Assembly (NCBI GenBank): GCA_014871385.1
Contig: CM026423.1
Location: 21,756,049 to 21,820,048, forward strand
From: Ceratodon purpureus
Lineage: Eukaryota; Streptophyta; Bryopsida; Pseudoditrichales; Ditrichaceae
Direction of reading: 5' to 3'
DNA length: 64,000 nucleotides
Positions 1-12,320 of the stretch are shown here, in pieces; position 1 is the stretch's first letter, and the number at the start of each line of letters is the position of its first letter. The position numbers were made by a program, and so were the translations under genes. Under the pieces are notes generated by a model that made no database searches, had not been told where the DNA came from, and was given only the letters and a program-made list of their open reading frames with translations.

Positions 1-2324
1 TAGAGCACTAGTCTGGCTAAAGAACCCTGCTTCGCTTCCATTCTGATTCAATAGCAATCCCGCCTGGAATTCAACAGACGTAAAACTGTTACTAAGTTGG
101 CGACAACCGCAAATCCCAACCTTATGATTAATGCTTTTCATAGGAGAGCTCGTTATGCCCTGGAATGAGGAACGTTATGTTGAATTCATGTGAAGAGAAT
201 TGGCGGAAAACAAAGTGCAAACTAAATCGCAATCGATGTAACTTCGAAAGTGTTTTAAGATATCTATGAGAATATTCATGAGGTGCAAGTGCTGCTTACA
301 TTCTTCGACAAGTCCTGAATTGTCGCAATGACATTGTACGCAGCATCAGAACACACATACGCATCCACGAGGATCTTCACAATCTCAGCCGTTGACAAAT
401 TATCTAAGGTCCCTCCTCTTTCCATATCCTGGAGTCACATGAGTTAAAACCCTGTTGTCAAACACGAAGTGCCATATTTACTTAAATGAATGATTACAAC
501 TTTTGGCAACAGTTGAAAATTGAATTTCTAAGGAGATCAAGTTTGACGTAGAGCTGGTAGTACTACCTTGATGAGGGAAGTGTCAAGCTCTTGATCATCG
601 AACTCCGGGTTGATGGCCCGAAGGAAATGGTCGGAGGGGTTTCGCAGCGGCGGACAAGGGAAACCTACAGCTGCAAAGTACTTATGGGAGAAAAAAATTC
701 CTCTTGTTAATATTCAACGTACAACTGAACCATGATTAATTCATTAGGCATAACTACATGTTTTAAGGTCAATGCCATTAATGTCCTGATAGAATGGAGG
801 TCTAAATTGCGTGTGACTAAAATTAGCAGTACTCAATATCAGATTTCAACCACTCAACCTGCATTCTAGCATTTTGATCGGTCGTGAGGACACCATTTTC
901 ACAACAAATTACAGCAAGCTCGGTGAGAGTTGACAACCCACCTCCAAAGCGTTTGAAGCAGGCCCAAAGTAGATAGTGCGTCCTTCAGACAACAAACACA
1001 GGGTGTCAAAGCAGTTGAACACCTCGCTACTGGGCTGGTGGATGGACGCAATGATGGTCTTCCCATCTTTCGCCAAGCTCCTCAACTTGGATGTCACAAA
1101 AAATGCCGCAGCACTGCAGTTTAACACCCCGTCAATTAATCAACTGAATTAGATCATAGCCCATGTAGTCCTGCCTTGTCATATTATCCCTGATCTCAAA
1201 CTGAATTCTTCATTCTGAACCAACCTGTCGAGACCACTTGTAGGCTCGTCCAAATACATCAGTCTTGGCTTGGTCAAGACCTCCACTGCAATGCTTAGTC
1301 GCCGTCTCTCGCCCCCGCTTAGTCCTTTCAAGTGCCAGTTCCCAACTTTTGTATCCGAGCACGTCCGCAGCCCCATTTCAGCGATGGTTTGCTCCACCAC
1401 ATCGTTCTTCTGCGCTGTGGACATTGAACTGGGGAGCTGCATCTGTGCGGAGTAGCTTATCGTCTCACGCACTGTCAACGTCCCCGTCAGGATGTCGTCC
1501 TGTGTCACATAAGCCTGCACATGATACATACACGGAGTGTCAACAGGGTAAATAGATAATTCTTTTAGAAGCTACTGAGCTCTGCTTTTTACTGGCGTAT
1601 ACCTCAAAGAGCCAGAGACAAGAGTATCAAGGAACTGGTGGGAATTTACTGCGGTGCCATATGACATCTGCTGTTTTCGTCCGTTGAGGAGGATTTCGCC
1701 CGTATGTGTTGCATTACGAGCCCAGCGACCTGCCTCAAAAATTAAAGTCCATACAGAATTAGAATCTTTCATAAGCAGAGGATCATTGTTTCAGTGAATA
1801 ATTTTTACTATCTGCGTGACTCCTGTGAACGAAGCAATTTTCTCCGGGCCCTACATACAAAAAGATTTTTCCATCCTATTTTATTAATTTCAGAGAGGTA
1901 GAAGAGAGTCGTCCGGGAGGTCATCCCACAATGCCTGTCTATATACTTGAAGTTGCAAACATCAGAGAAACGGCAGAAGTGAAGTGGTGGAATAACCTGC
2001 AAGAGCGTCAAGGAGGGTAGATTTGCCAGAGCCAGAGGGGCCCATAATGGCCATGACCTTGCCAGGCTCTGCATAACCGGAAGCGTTGAACAGGACGGTT
2101 CGCCGCTTGCGCTTGAGGTCGGACACCGTCACATTCAAGTCCTTCCATGTGAGCGTTGCATCGATGTTGCCGTATTGTCCTCGACCCCCTCTTCCTACTC
2201 CAGCTCTTGCAGCCTGGGTTGACAACATTTCATTTCCAAGACTACCTACCACCTCACGGCATACCTTCCTGTGGGTACAGCGCCCCTCATGACACAAGTG
2301 GTCCACACCCTCGACTTCCGCCAT
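1..2324 (-). CDS. ABC transporter G family half-transporter (WBC type), 5' part; 3' end off window
   Basis: Seven exons read on the minus strand: 2324-1997, 1729-1650, 1514-1225, 1113-942, 680-567, 428-300 and 63-1. They give 392 residues with every junction in frame and GT-AG introns. The order is the reverse-topology ABCG layout, with the nucleotide-binding domain first. Walker [10 protein letters not shown] lies near residue 95, the signature [10 protein letters not shown] near 201, Walker [13 protein letters not shown] near 221, then the H-loop [10 protein letters not shown]. The linker [21 protein letters not shown] is typical of plant ABCG11/WBC11-like proteins. The six-helix membrane domain must lie beyond the left edge. 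Family members are plasma-membrane half-transporters that dimerise and often export cuticular lipids or hormones; the substrate here is unknown. The ATG at 2324 is the first in-frame start before the domain. Confidence 0.93.
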
Positions 2325-2615
2325 GGCTACTTCTGCTCACTCGAGTCTTGAGACAACTGCATTCAAAAACCTGCTCCACCATATCCATGACCTCATATTG
2401 TTCAGCTCTGTACTCCCCAGCTCTCACTTCCAACAGTGTCATGCCTAATCTTATAGTCCATTGCCTGTGCACTTTCTCTACTGTCTGCCAAGCTACTCAG
2501 AGAATTCTTAAGTCGAGAAGAGCCAAACTACAGTTGTGAAAAGAGAGATAGTGAAACTTCAAACACATGTCTCCCATAAACTATTAAGCTCCCATTGCCA
2601 CCAGAACTCCATGTA

Positions 2616-2858
2616 GAAGCCTCAATGAAGACGACATACCTGCAACTGTTGCATTAAGTTCTGGATATCGTTGTCAACATTGGCTGCTTGCTCACCCCTT
2701 CCTCTCCCTTCCCTTGATATCGTTCTCCTGAAGGCTTAGCTTCGCTCTCAAACCTGAGTTTTATTTGGAAGCCTACATGAAGACGACATACCTGCACCTG
2801 TTGCAGTAAGATTTGGATATTGTTGACAGTCCTTCCTCTCCCTTCGTTTTCCTTTCGA
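2616..2858. repeat. degenerate 152-bp tandem duplication upstream of the ABCG gene
   Basis: A block starting GAAGCCTCAATGAAGACGAC at 2616 recurs at 2768 as GAAGCCTACATGAAGACGAC. Both copies continue through similar 'cctgca.ctgttgca.taag' and 'ccttcctctccctt' stretches. The period is 152 bp and the copies carry substitutions and small indels. It lies 290-540 bp upstream of the ABCG start codon, so it could fall in that gene's promoter or leader. Confidence 0.6.
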
Positions 2859-4219
2859 AACTTGCCAACTGTTTCTCCGGAACTCTGCTTACAAGCTGTC
2901 ACTCATGAATACCAAGTGCATGCAACATCAAGAGAGATGCCAGAGACTGTAGTTAACATAATCCCATGCCAAGCTCATATCTCTCAGATGAAAAGATCAA
3001 CTCGCGATGAAGAGAGTGATAAGTAGCATTTGGTAACGGCGAAAGTTGGATACAGTAAGTGAAGACTGGACTTTGAGTACAATACACTGGCATTGCACTG
3101 CTTTAAGTACTGTACAGTCGGGTACAACATGCTTACGAATTCCTCTTTCGAAGAAATTTTTATGAAAAGTTTGAAAATTTATTGTGAACTCAAAAATGAT
3201 TAAATTTGAAAACAATAAAGTGTTTTGGAATCACATCGGAGTGTACTACAATATTGTGATAAAATAGTTTTTTGAATTTTGTATAAATTTGCTATGCACA
3301 TGTATAGCAAATTTTGATGATCCTTAATTAGTAAACTTTAGGGCATCTCTGAAGCTCGCAATCAAAATACTTAGTTCTATTGATGAATGAATTTGTATAA
3401 ATGGTTTTTTACACACTAGTTCTTTGATTTTGATAAATTTGAGTTTTATTTATTTTTAATATTATTTGGATGAATATATGGGCTATAAATCCCAGAATCC
3501 AATACAATCAACCCTTGCTACCCCGCAATTGTTGTTTTGAATGAATCCTAACACTTAACGAGAAAGAGGTCCTACATCACCTGGTGCTCTTAGTCAAACC
3601 CTTCTCACTCCGCGTGATGGGTTTCAAAAGCCTTATGCTGCTCAAATAATTTCATGGGAAATACAAAATTTATTTATGAAACTTATTTACTGTTCACTGT
3701 CTTTTTACTTCCAACCTGTCAGTTGACAGACCTGTGCGCACTCTGAGTACCGCACTCCAGAAGGCTGTCCTCAGGCCAAGCCAAACACACTCACAGTTCA
3801 CTGTTACATGTGCTGGAACCACCCATTCATTTTAAGTGGAGTAAAGTTCATCATGAGTGGAGTGCATCATGATTTGAGAATGGTTTCAATAATAAAACCT
3901 GTGCTGGAAACACATTGATGGTTTTGGAATGTAGGCAAAACCTCACAAGAGCAGAGCTTGTCAAGTCATGACAGTCCCAGAATTGAATGTGGTCATGTTG
4001 AGGCTTGCACAATTATTATAAGTTCTGCTTTCGTGAAGTTTCTGCTTACAAGTACCTGTGGGTTCTTTCTTACTTTCCAGGCGGACTACAGCTGTATTGT
4101 ATTTGCACCAGGCATTTGCACCAGGCATAGAATAAACTCTTCAAGTTCCCAGAGTTGGTAGTGCTAGTGTAGTGCCTCAAGGATTTGTGCTCAAATTGAT
4201 TTACTGTGGCATAAACTCT
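2859..4219. other. AT-rich intergenic stretch with a perfect hairpin
   Basis: No gene is supported. An 11-bp perfect inverted repeat (AAATTTGCTAT / ATAGCAAATTT) with an 8-base spacer occupies 3285-3314. Around 4130-4260 a short motif (ATAAACTCTTCA ... GTTGGTAGTG) occurs twice, which looks like a decayed local duplication. Confidence 0.5.
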
Positions 4220-5130
4220 TCATGTACCTGTCAGGGGGCAAGAACACAGGGTTGGTAGTGTTTTGTCACAGAGCAATAAGGATCTAATCTCAAATTCAAT
4301 TGCTTTGCCAGATTCTTCATGTGCAGTCTGAACATCTGAAAGGTAGCTCGCATCATTTTCCACATCAATCATGGAAGGAATGGATTGGTTGACTTTAAAT
4401 TGTCCATGTCTACCTCTTACCTTCGTGCGACATACTATTTTCCATCCAGCTCGATGTGGATCGTCGGGAAAAAAATACTTGTTGACAGTGCATAGGAAAC
4501 GCAAATGAGTTGGCATGCACATCGCCATCCATGTGGTTGAAATTAGCTGTGGTGAAGCCATATCGATCCCTTTGTACATGGGGATGGCAAATTATACGCT
4601 TTCCTTGGACCCAATCGCACACTAATACAATGGTGCAATGGTTCCGGTAGTCCAACTCCAGAATCTCTGAAATGTAGCCATTGGCCAACATAATCATCAG
4701 TTCTCTCGATAGGCCTCTCATTGCGAATCCTCCAACGAAGTTGGCTTGTGAACGATGCCACAACACAAGAATCGCGCATAACAAGGCCGCCTTTTGCATT
4801 GCAGACACAAAAATGCATGCTAAAAGCGTGCATTTGACGATGAGCTACCACATATCGTTTTGGAGGTTGTGAGTACTGCACGATATCGTCATCCACATGT
4901 TCACCCTCGTCTTGTAGAGCTTGGACACGTACTCGCAGCCATGATGCAAAAGGTGGCAAACCAACGAGATTGGCTGGATAGCGAACTGATGCTGACAGAC
5001 GTCGACGTTGAGATTGCCTCCGCCATTCTTCTTGCTCTTCCCACCGCCGTCCCCTGGCCTTGCTGCGGAATACTCCGTGACAAAAAAAACAATCTAACTT
5101 ATTGAGAGGATGTTCTGAATCCACGAGCAC
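4220..5130 (-). pseudogene. CACTA (En/Spm) transposase-associated DUF4216-like remnant, frameshifted
   Basis: Minus-strand reading in three frames rebuilds a recognisable DUF4216-type region of plant CACTA transposons. One frame gives a PFASWLR-like stretch and PPKRYVVAHRQMHA (about 5130-4790). A second gives GYISEILELDYRNHCTIVLV, CDWVQGKR and a FNHMDG..FAFPMHCQQVFF stretch (about 4690-4470). A third gives DDPHRAGWKIVCRTKVRG (about 4480-4420). The 'ELDY...CDW', 'NFN' and 'QQVF..DDP...W' landmarks are in the family order. At least two frameshifts separate them, so this is a dead copy. The match is from memory of the family, not from a search. Confidence 0.7.
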
Positions 5131-5439
5131 GTCGGCACAACCATGTTCATTTCAAATTCAAAATTTGTCTTCATGGACATCAACAGTCACGTCTACATGT
5201 AATGTATGACGTCAAATTTGACATAGATGCATTGACAGTGGCGCTACAAGGCTTTGCAGAAGCATTTGATGAAACGATGGAATGGTTTTGAATACTCACT
5301 TGCGTCATTCGTTCAAGCACGCTGCATTGTCGAGAACAAATGCATGTGCATGCTCACGGAATTGATTAGACATTTACCGCTTGCGTTGGAAATTAGAATG
5401 CAAGATCTCATCTGTCATAATTGCTTCTTCTTGTGGATC

Positions 5440-5658
5440 CTATGCTCGATGCACTGTTCCTCGATATTGACGCATGTATTCCGTACAGAACCCAAGTGTG
5501 TCGTTCATTCGATATCCCTCAGCTATGCTTCCCTCTAGATGCGCAAAAGTACGGACATAATCCTTCAAGGTTTTCATGTGTTGTTCAATAGAATACTTCC
5601 AACGACAATGCACCGGACCGTACATGACCTCAACCACGACCAGTTCTTCCATCTCCAA
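5440..5658 (-). pseudogene. CACTA (En/Spm) DUF4218-like fragment
   Basis: The minus frame contains GPVHCRWKYSIEQHMKTLKD followed by YVRTFAHLEGSIAEGYRMND and a TLGFCTEYM stretch. This fits the C-terminal DUF4218 module of plant CACTA transposases (W.YP.ER....LK.YVRN...PEGSIAEGY..EE...F...YL). It lies just upstream, in coding direction, of the DUF4216-like remnant, the normal order in these elements. No tnp2 catalytic domain was found at higher coordinates, so only the 3' part of the transposase gene remains. Confidence 0.75.
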
Positions 5659-7235
5659 AAAAACTGAATCAACCTTTCCAATGTCACAAACTTCTTAAAC
5701 TAAATTTAGAGCCTTAAACCCCATTTAAACCTTTGGACTTTCGTATTGAATTATTTGTAATAATTCTCAAATTACAAGTACTACTTAACCCCTTTTGGGT
5801 TGCGCCAAAATAGAAAACCCAGTAAAATGCCCTAGAAGAGTTAGATATGAGTGTTTCTTGTTCCTAACCTATTTAGAATCAAGTTGACAACAAGAATACG
5901 CTGAAATTTTAGTGAAAAAGTGAAACCCTAATTTTAGAAAAAAGAAAGAACATGGGTCGGTCCTATGTTTCTACAGTGAAGTTAGTGTTTCTAGAGAGAC
6001 AATGTTTTAACTGTACTTTGAGCACATTGTGCACTGAAATGAAGATCTCTGCTTGTGGATTTTTTTTTTAGCATTTTTTTTGGGGGGGAATGCTTGTATG
6101 ACCACTACTTTATGGCTTCATCATTTTGAATTTATCAAAAACCCTTTTGAATTTGCCAAAAAGTGCCATATTGAAAAAATTAAAATTCATAGTGAGACTT
6201 ATGTCAAACCTATTTTCTTCAAATTAGTAACTCAGAAAAATCTAAAAAAAAATGTGCATGTTCCTAACACACTAGAGAAAGAATTAGCTTTAGTTGCCAA
6301 GTTTTTATAAATATTTGAAGTAGCAAATTTCAGTCAACCATGGAAACTCACTGTTAGTATTTCAAAAATTCAATAATCTTTCAAACTTCACATGTTATTA
6401 TCTCTCAATCCTCTGCTTCTCCAAACCCAAATTTTGGTACACATTTGGGTAGCCTACTACTTTCAAAGATCTCACGATTAAATTGCTTACGGTGATTCTC
6501 AAATTTCTCTCACTTTATAAAATGCAAGAATGGCACTATAGGTACTCTAAAAGTGTGGAAATACCCCTCTGTCCTTTAGAGGTTAATAAGTGAATCACAT
6601 AAATCTTTAAACTTGAGTAAGATTCAAGAAGCACTTCACATCGACTTCCTCTGTTGCAGATAGATTCATCGGGCTTCCTTATGAGCCTCCTAATGCTTGT
6701 AGAAAGATTCATTTGGCTCTCATTCCAAGCACTTGTACCAATGTTGGTAGGCTCTTCCCATTGTTGAGGAACTTGAACTTCATATTCTTGGAATAGGAAT
6801 GCAAGCAAAACACCTCCTCCTCCATCTTTGCAGTCCCTAAAAACATAATTTAGAGAGAAGAGTAAAAATATGAAACAAAGCAAAGCAATGCACTTGGAGA
6901 GGTACAAATGAGTAAAAGAGAGAAGAGTAGAAGCAACGAAAAGCATTACACAAATGAGGGAGGGTGAGACCATAAGACGGGGTTTTATGGATCCAGAAAA
7001 TGGACAAGTTGCTTTGCATTGCAACTCATTTCCCTTTCAAAGAATCCCCGAGCTTCTAGTTGCTCCAAATCTGCCAAAGAGAATTGTTGCAACCACCAAT
7101 GCAAATGACCGGAAGCAATCGCCTCCAAACGGGATGGATCAATTCTTCACAAGGCTTAAAGGGCACGGATTTTCAAAGAAATCATCTCTGCACATGATGT
7201 AAAAATTGGTCCATCACCAATGCCATGCTTGCAAA
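5659..7235. other. AT-rich intergenic stretch, no gene supported
   Basis: Short open frames exist (for example 6536-7024 minus, 162 codons) but show no recognisable domain, no codon bias and no splice partners. It probably includes internal sequence of the decayed CACTA element. A T-run and G-run lie near 6059-6088. Confidence 0.5.
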
Positions 7236-7396
7236 CACTAGTACAAAACCTGTCATTTTTCATTTCAAAAGTATCGCTTCTCACTTGCAAGAACGCGAAA
7301 AAGCGCTCTTTTTCTTGTCCTATGTGACCAACTCTACTAAACACCATGCATAATCCTCAAAATAGTAAATGAAAAACGACAGGTTTTGTAGTAGTG
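7236..7396. mobile_element. 161-bp non-autonomous CACTA miniature element with 3-bp target duplication
   Basis: The left end is CACTAGTACAAAACCTGTC and the reverse complement of the right end is CACTACTACAAAACCTGTC. The two termini match over about 30 bp with about three mismatches. Both begin with the diagnostic CACTA. The element is flanked by AAA at 7233-7235 and AAA at 7397-7399, which fits the 3-bp target-site duplication of CACTA transposons. It has no coding capacity and lies about 635 bp upstream of the TIPIN-like start codon. The decayed CACTA transposase pieces 1.6-3 kb away belong to the same superfamily, but descent from them is not shown. Confidence 0.8.
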
Positions 7397-8030
7397 AAAC
7401 TTAAACCCCATGAGTAATCACCAACCTGAGCAAATCAACATGGTCTTCACCACCATGGTACATGTAGACATACAGAAGAGCACCCACTCACCTCAAGAAG
7501 AGCAACCCTGTGTTAATCTTCCAAAACCAAAAAATCTTTCAATCAACCCAAAATTCTCAAAAAGAGCTTATGAACCGAATCATCTCGTCTCCGAAACCAA
7601 ATTCAGTGAGTTTCAATCTCTTCAAATTTTCACGAAACGGAAGATAACCCGATTGTCAATCGCACTATCTAACGACGAATCGGATTCATAAAATGCAATG
7701 AAGGGAATCTTCAGCAGGATGCGGAAATTCGGAGACCGGGTACATGGGCACACACCGGAGGTCATCAACCGCAACAATGGCGGGGCGACGAAGCTCCCGC
7801 CCTAATCATAAGGCGGGAAGCGCCATCTCTGAACACAAACCTCTTCGGATTTTCGAGTCGTTGGCGTGTGTTGCATATTTTTTTCCTGCAGTGGTCAGAT
7901 TTGTTTTCCTGAAAACTTGAAGCTGACTCCATCCAAGTTTCTGCTTCGAGAATTGACTGTAGAGCATATTGTTGCATTCTTTTGGGTTGCGATTGTCACA
8001 TTCGTTTGGGTTGTGGGATTGCTGTGTGGG

Positions 8031-9256
8031 ATGGCGACTGCAGCTGGTGGCGCTACTGGGTGTTACAAGTGTGGGAGGCCGGGGCACTGGTCTCGCGATT
8101 GTCCTTCCCAGCCCGCTTCTCAGAATGCGCCACCTGCTGGCGCTTCTGCTGGCGCGGCACCTTCCCCATCGGGTGCGAACCAGGGGAATGGTTCCATCGT
8201 GACGCAAGGAGGTACGCAGCGGTACACGCAGGGTGGGACGCAGGGGTACAAGCGGAAGGAGCCGTGGGGGGAGAGGTCGGGGTCGTTCGTGCCGCGGGAG
8301 AAGCCTGTGAAGACGCCTGCGCCTCCCCGGCGCATGCCCAAGCTCACCCCGGACCTCCTCCTGGGGGCTGATGGGTTGGGGTATGTGCTGGAGAAGATCC
8401 CTCGCCAGGTGACCATCAAGGGGCGCGGCCATGAGGTCGAGGATCTCAAGAGCCTGCTGGAGGCGTATGTGCGATGGCACCAGACTCTGTTGCCCTATTA
8501 CTCGTATTCTCAGTTCGTGGAGAAGGTTGAGAAAGTGGGCTCTACTAAGCGTGTTCGGGTATGTCCCAGCATTTGGTATCATGTGTTGATTCATTTATAC
8601 ATTCATGTGTGACGGGTGCTAGTAGATTGCATCGGTGTGGAATTGAAACTGGGATGGTGATGTGGGTGAAATAGATGTGCGTTCGGGACTTGCGTTCAAA
8701 GATCGAGCGGGGGGAGAAACCCACGAGTTCAGATATCGAGTCAGGGTTCCAAAGCGATGGTAAGATATGTATTCTCTTACACGGTTACACTTTCAGCAAT
8801 CTGAGTGTATGTTCGGAGTTCAGATCATACCTGTATTTGGGGTTGGATGTTAGAGAATCTTCTACCTGCTTAGGAGCGCTTGACAACGGTCATGTGCTCA
8901 CATGTGGAATTTTCAACTGTGCAGGGGCGCCTGATACGAGATGGGAGGAGGATCATGACAGCGATGCAGCGGAGGATCACGGGGACCCGCCTATGGATGT
9001 GGTGGAAGCGCATCTGCGTGAGACGACTTCTGTTCCAACGGCTGTTCCAGCCTCTACTCAAGCAGAGAGTGCACCCACATCCTCTTCAAAGCCTACACTT
9101 GTGATAGGGGAAGAGCTAATTACAGCGAGCCAGCAGGAAATCAAGGAAGATCAGCGTGCACGGATGGAAGCTAACAAGCAGAAAGCACTTGAGCGAGCCC
9201 GTGCCCGCAAACTTGAGCTGGAAAAAGCTGCCGGTACCTCCACCTCACCAGCTTGA
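8031..9256 (+). CDS. TIPIN/Swi3-like replication fork protection protein with N-terminal CCHC zinc knuckle
   Basis: Exons 8031-8558, 8675-8759 and 8925-9256 give 314 residues. A zinc knuckle CYKCGRPGHWSRDC (C11, C14, H19, C24) opens the protein, followed by a low-complexity linker. A Swi3 domain at about 102-195 contains LGYVLEKIP, KGRGHEVEDLKSLLEAYVRW, PYYSYSQFVEKVEKVGSTKR and CVRDLRSKIERGE. The C-terminal helix QRARMEANKQKALERARARK (about 277-296) resembles the RPA32-binding motif of TIPIN, SMARCAL1 and XPA. In other eukaryotes TIPIN pairs with Timeless at the replication fork and supports checkpoint signalling; plant homologues carry this extra zinc knuckle. A longer frame runs upstream of 8031, but the methionine just before the knuckle is the conserved start. 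The second intron is in frame, so retention would give a longer protein. Confidence 0.88.
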
Positions 9257-10340
9257 CACCATTCATGAACTGCTTACATTGGTGACGAGCTTCTTAACAT
9301 ATTTTTGAAAGGTGAGGGGAGGGCTCATAGTCGATAGTGTACATAAGCTCAGAGTGTCATATACTTCAGCCCAAATCTCTCGCCAAACCCTTTGACCATG
9401 TGCTTGACCCTTCTCAAGGTTGAAGCATAGCTGTGAACCCATTAGAGGTTTCACTCACAAGCTTGTTATGAATGGTTAGGTCATATGATCCATGTATTGC
9501 TTTGAGAAACAACGCATTTTGCCAGTTTTGCTTGGCTGCATGATGCACTGTCAGATACCACCTCCTTGTACACTTTGCATTCGGGATGAATTCCACTTCT
9601 ATACTCGATTCTTTACGTAACTTTTGTTTCTGAATTCATTAAGAAGTGTTCAACTCGTGTACAATTGATCTTGTGCCCCATTGCTACTGTAAGGTTATTG
9701 AGGGTGCGTGTGTGTGCCCTCAGATCAAAATTTGCAGTCTGTAAAATTGCATTAAGGATAACTACGCTAAGGCGATGGAGTGAACATTGGCCATTCACTT
9801 TGTCAGTCATTCAGTTATGTCAGTGATCTGCAAGAACTGTAGAAGGGAGTGAGTTTGGTCTAGAATATCTACGCATCTTGCCTGGTAGCTCTTCGACTGT
9901 CATAAACTTCTGGAAAAATATACCCTACACACGATGCTCAGTTGCCAGTATCAATAGTTTTATTCTTCTTCCATCGATGCAGTGCTATCACCTGAAAATA
10001 CAATACAAGCTTATCGACGAAGCTTCTGTCTGCTGTCTAGACTATTAACAACCTGTGCAGAATGCAAGAATTCAGATACCGATGTACAAATTCGGTGGCG
10101 TCTGTACATGTGAGTAGCCTCATGAGAACTGATATGCTGTGTCCACCATTTCTTTTGGTCAAGTCACACGGGACTAGTACGATTGTTCGCTGTATTACCA
10201 TTGCTCGGAAATTCCTCCACTCAACAAGCTATCAGCCCAAGCTGACATAGTCGATACAATTCTTGGAAGGAATTATAGGAACATGTTGGAGACGGATCTA
10301 AATGTTCCAGACTACCGATTGAGTTCAACACACTTGGTTA
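9257..10340. other. intergenic/3'UTR between convergent TIPIN-like and UGT genes
   Basis: The two genes face each other here, so this stretch holds both 3' untranslated regions. No further coding region, repeat or structured element is supported. Confidence 0.6.
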
Positions 10341-12187
10341 TCATTGTTTGATCTTCCAGCTCTCGACCAGCTCCACAAACTTCGCCAGGGCTACCTGCGA
10401 GGAAGCTCCTTCAACGACTGCCTTCTTTGCTGCCATCTGAAGGTTTCTAGAGTTGGCCCGCATTTGATCAACCTCCAGATCCATTCCCTCTTTTGCCATC
10501 ATCTTCCTCACCTTCCGGTTCACCTCGTCCCTTAGCACAGTTACACCACCGGCCGCATCCTCCAAGCTGTCATCGCCCTGAAGCTGAAGCCCAATCTTCC
10601 AAACCTGCGTGATGTAGTGGCAGTTGGTAGTCTGGTCTGCGAATCGCGGCCATCCCAGCATGGGCACTCCACTGCAGATGCATTCAATGGTAGAGTTCCA
10701 CCCGCAGTGCGTGAGGAACGCGCCCACTGAGGGATGGGAAAGCACGGCCATCTGCGGCACCCAGGGCATCAGTAGAGCGCGGTCCTTAGTTCGTGTCACA
10801 AACTCCGCGAAGAGCGTTTCGAATTCCTTGTCCGCCTCGCACAGGTTATGGATGGCGCCCTCCCGAATCACCCACAGGAACGCGTATCCGCTCATTTCCA
10901 AGCCCAGAGCGAACTCCTTCATCTGCTCCACGGATATGGAGGCTATAGTCCCGAACGAAACGTAGAGCACCGAGCTAGGGCTTCGAGCGTCAAGCCAGGA
11001 CATCACAACGGCGTCCTCCTCCCGCACCATGGCACTGCGAGCTCCATCCATGGCCACCTCTTCAACGCCATCCACAAGTGTTGCGTTCAAGATGAGCGGC
11101 CCCACTCCGAAAACCTTAGAGTTCAAGTGACCCATCATGGCGTCCAGAACATCGCCCTCCAAACCCTGGAATGTGTTGAAGAGCATGCAGTCACAGTCGG
11201 GCAGAAGCGGGTTCTGAATCTCCCGGAGTAGATGCCAGTACCAGTGGTCCAGGTCGGGTGAGAGCATGAACGTCGGAATGTCTTCAACTCGCAGCGTCGG
11301 CGATGCGCCATGAATGTGTGATGTCAGTGGCGCTAGTTGCCGAGCTTTAGTCTCTTCCTCGCTCCGCGACGGTCCCAGAATCAGGAATTTGGGATGCAGA
11401 GATGGAATGCGATCAGGTGGGGGCGGAGGTAGTGGGAGAATCCCTGCGGATATCAATGTCCCACTATTGAATACGCATTGCAAAGAGATCGCCGACGGTG
11501 TTGCGAAACCTACCACTGGGATGCCCAACTTCTTCGCTACGCCGTGAGCGGCCGAGAATCGAACGTCACGGATCACGCACGTAATTGGCAGCAAATTCTC
11601 GAGAAGCTCCTCTAGTGCGGGTCCCATCGCCAGTAATGCATCAAAATAGTCGCGAAATTGGCGAAAGCGGGGAAAATCCTCCGGTAGTCCGTCTGGCACC
11701 GAGACGAACTCAATGCCATCGCTGCACATGTACATAAACCAGGGTTACGTTGGAAATCTTCCATGGAAACGATCTTCTTCAGATCGATGCTGGAAACGAC
11801 TTTCCCTCGAACTTACTTCGACATCGGTAGAGATCATCATCTTAAATGCAGTGCATTAGCTAGTGATTCCTAGAAGCGGGATCAAGATTAGAACTAACTC
11901 GCAGCTCGATCTCAACCTCGACGACCCAATTCAATATCTAGGCAGTGAGGAAATGAGACGGCGGCTTACTGAGGCTCCATAGCTTTGGAACGTGATTTCG
12001 CCATTCGCTCTCCATGGACGGCGTTGACGAAGGTGATACGAAATCCAAGCTTAGCCAGTTTCTTGGCGAGCTGCAAAGCGGGAGTGACATGTCCGGGGAC
12101 AGGATGCGGAATGAAGACTGCGTGCAAAGTAGGACTCCCGTCCCCAACGCCGTCGTCCTTCCATTTCCTACTTTCCCGAGTTTCCAT
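10341..12187 (-). CDS. family 1 UDP-glycosyltransferase (GT1)
   Basis: Two exons on the minus strand, 12187-11970 and 11721-10341, encode 532 residues. The N-terminal acceptor domain carries the conserved PVPGH with the likely catalytic His33. The activating Asp is likely D125 in the VIRD motif. The C-terminal PSPG box (about 393-436) starts WVPQMAVLSHPSVGAFLTHC, continues through GWNSTIE and ends in FADQ; a final Gln usually goes with UDP-glucose. The enzyme should transfer a sugar from a UDP-sugar to a small lipophilic acceptor such as a phenolic, in the cytosol; the acceptor cannot be told. The single phase-2 intron between the N-terminal helix region and the rest is clean (CA|gtaag ... 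tgcag|C). Nothing suggests inactivation. Confidence 0.93.
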
Positions 12188-12268
12188 CTTCTCCTCAATC
12201 CAAGTCTAGAGAACCAATTTCAACTCCACAACACCTCACAGCCAGGCGAAGATCTATTCAACATTCAG

Positions 12269-12320
12269 ACATGTGTTGTAACGATGTCTACATGTGTTGT
12301 AACGATGTCTACATGTGTTT
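12269..12320. repeat. 21-bp tandem repeat, about 2.5 copies
   Basis: The unit ACATGTGTTGTAACGATGTC plus one T is repeated exactly at 12269-12289 and 12290-12310, followed by a partial third copy to 12320. It lies about 80 bp upstream of the UGT start codon, so it is in the leader or promoter of that gene. Confidence 0.85.

Noticed and set aside
6536-7024. 162-codon minus frame as a possible gene
   Set aside because: No recognisable motif, hydrophobic low-complexity N-terminus and no neighbouring exons in the CACTA-derived region.
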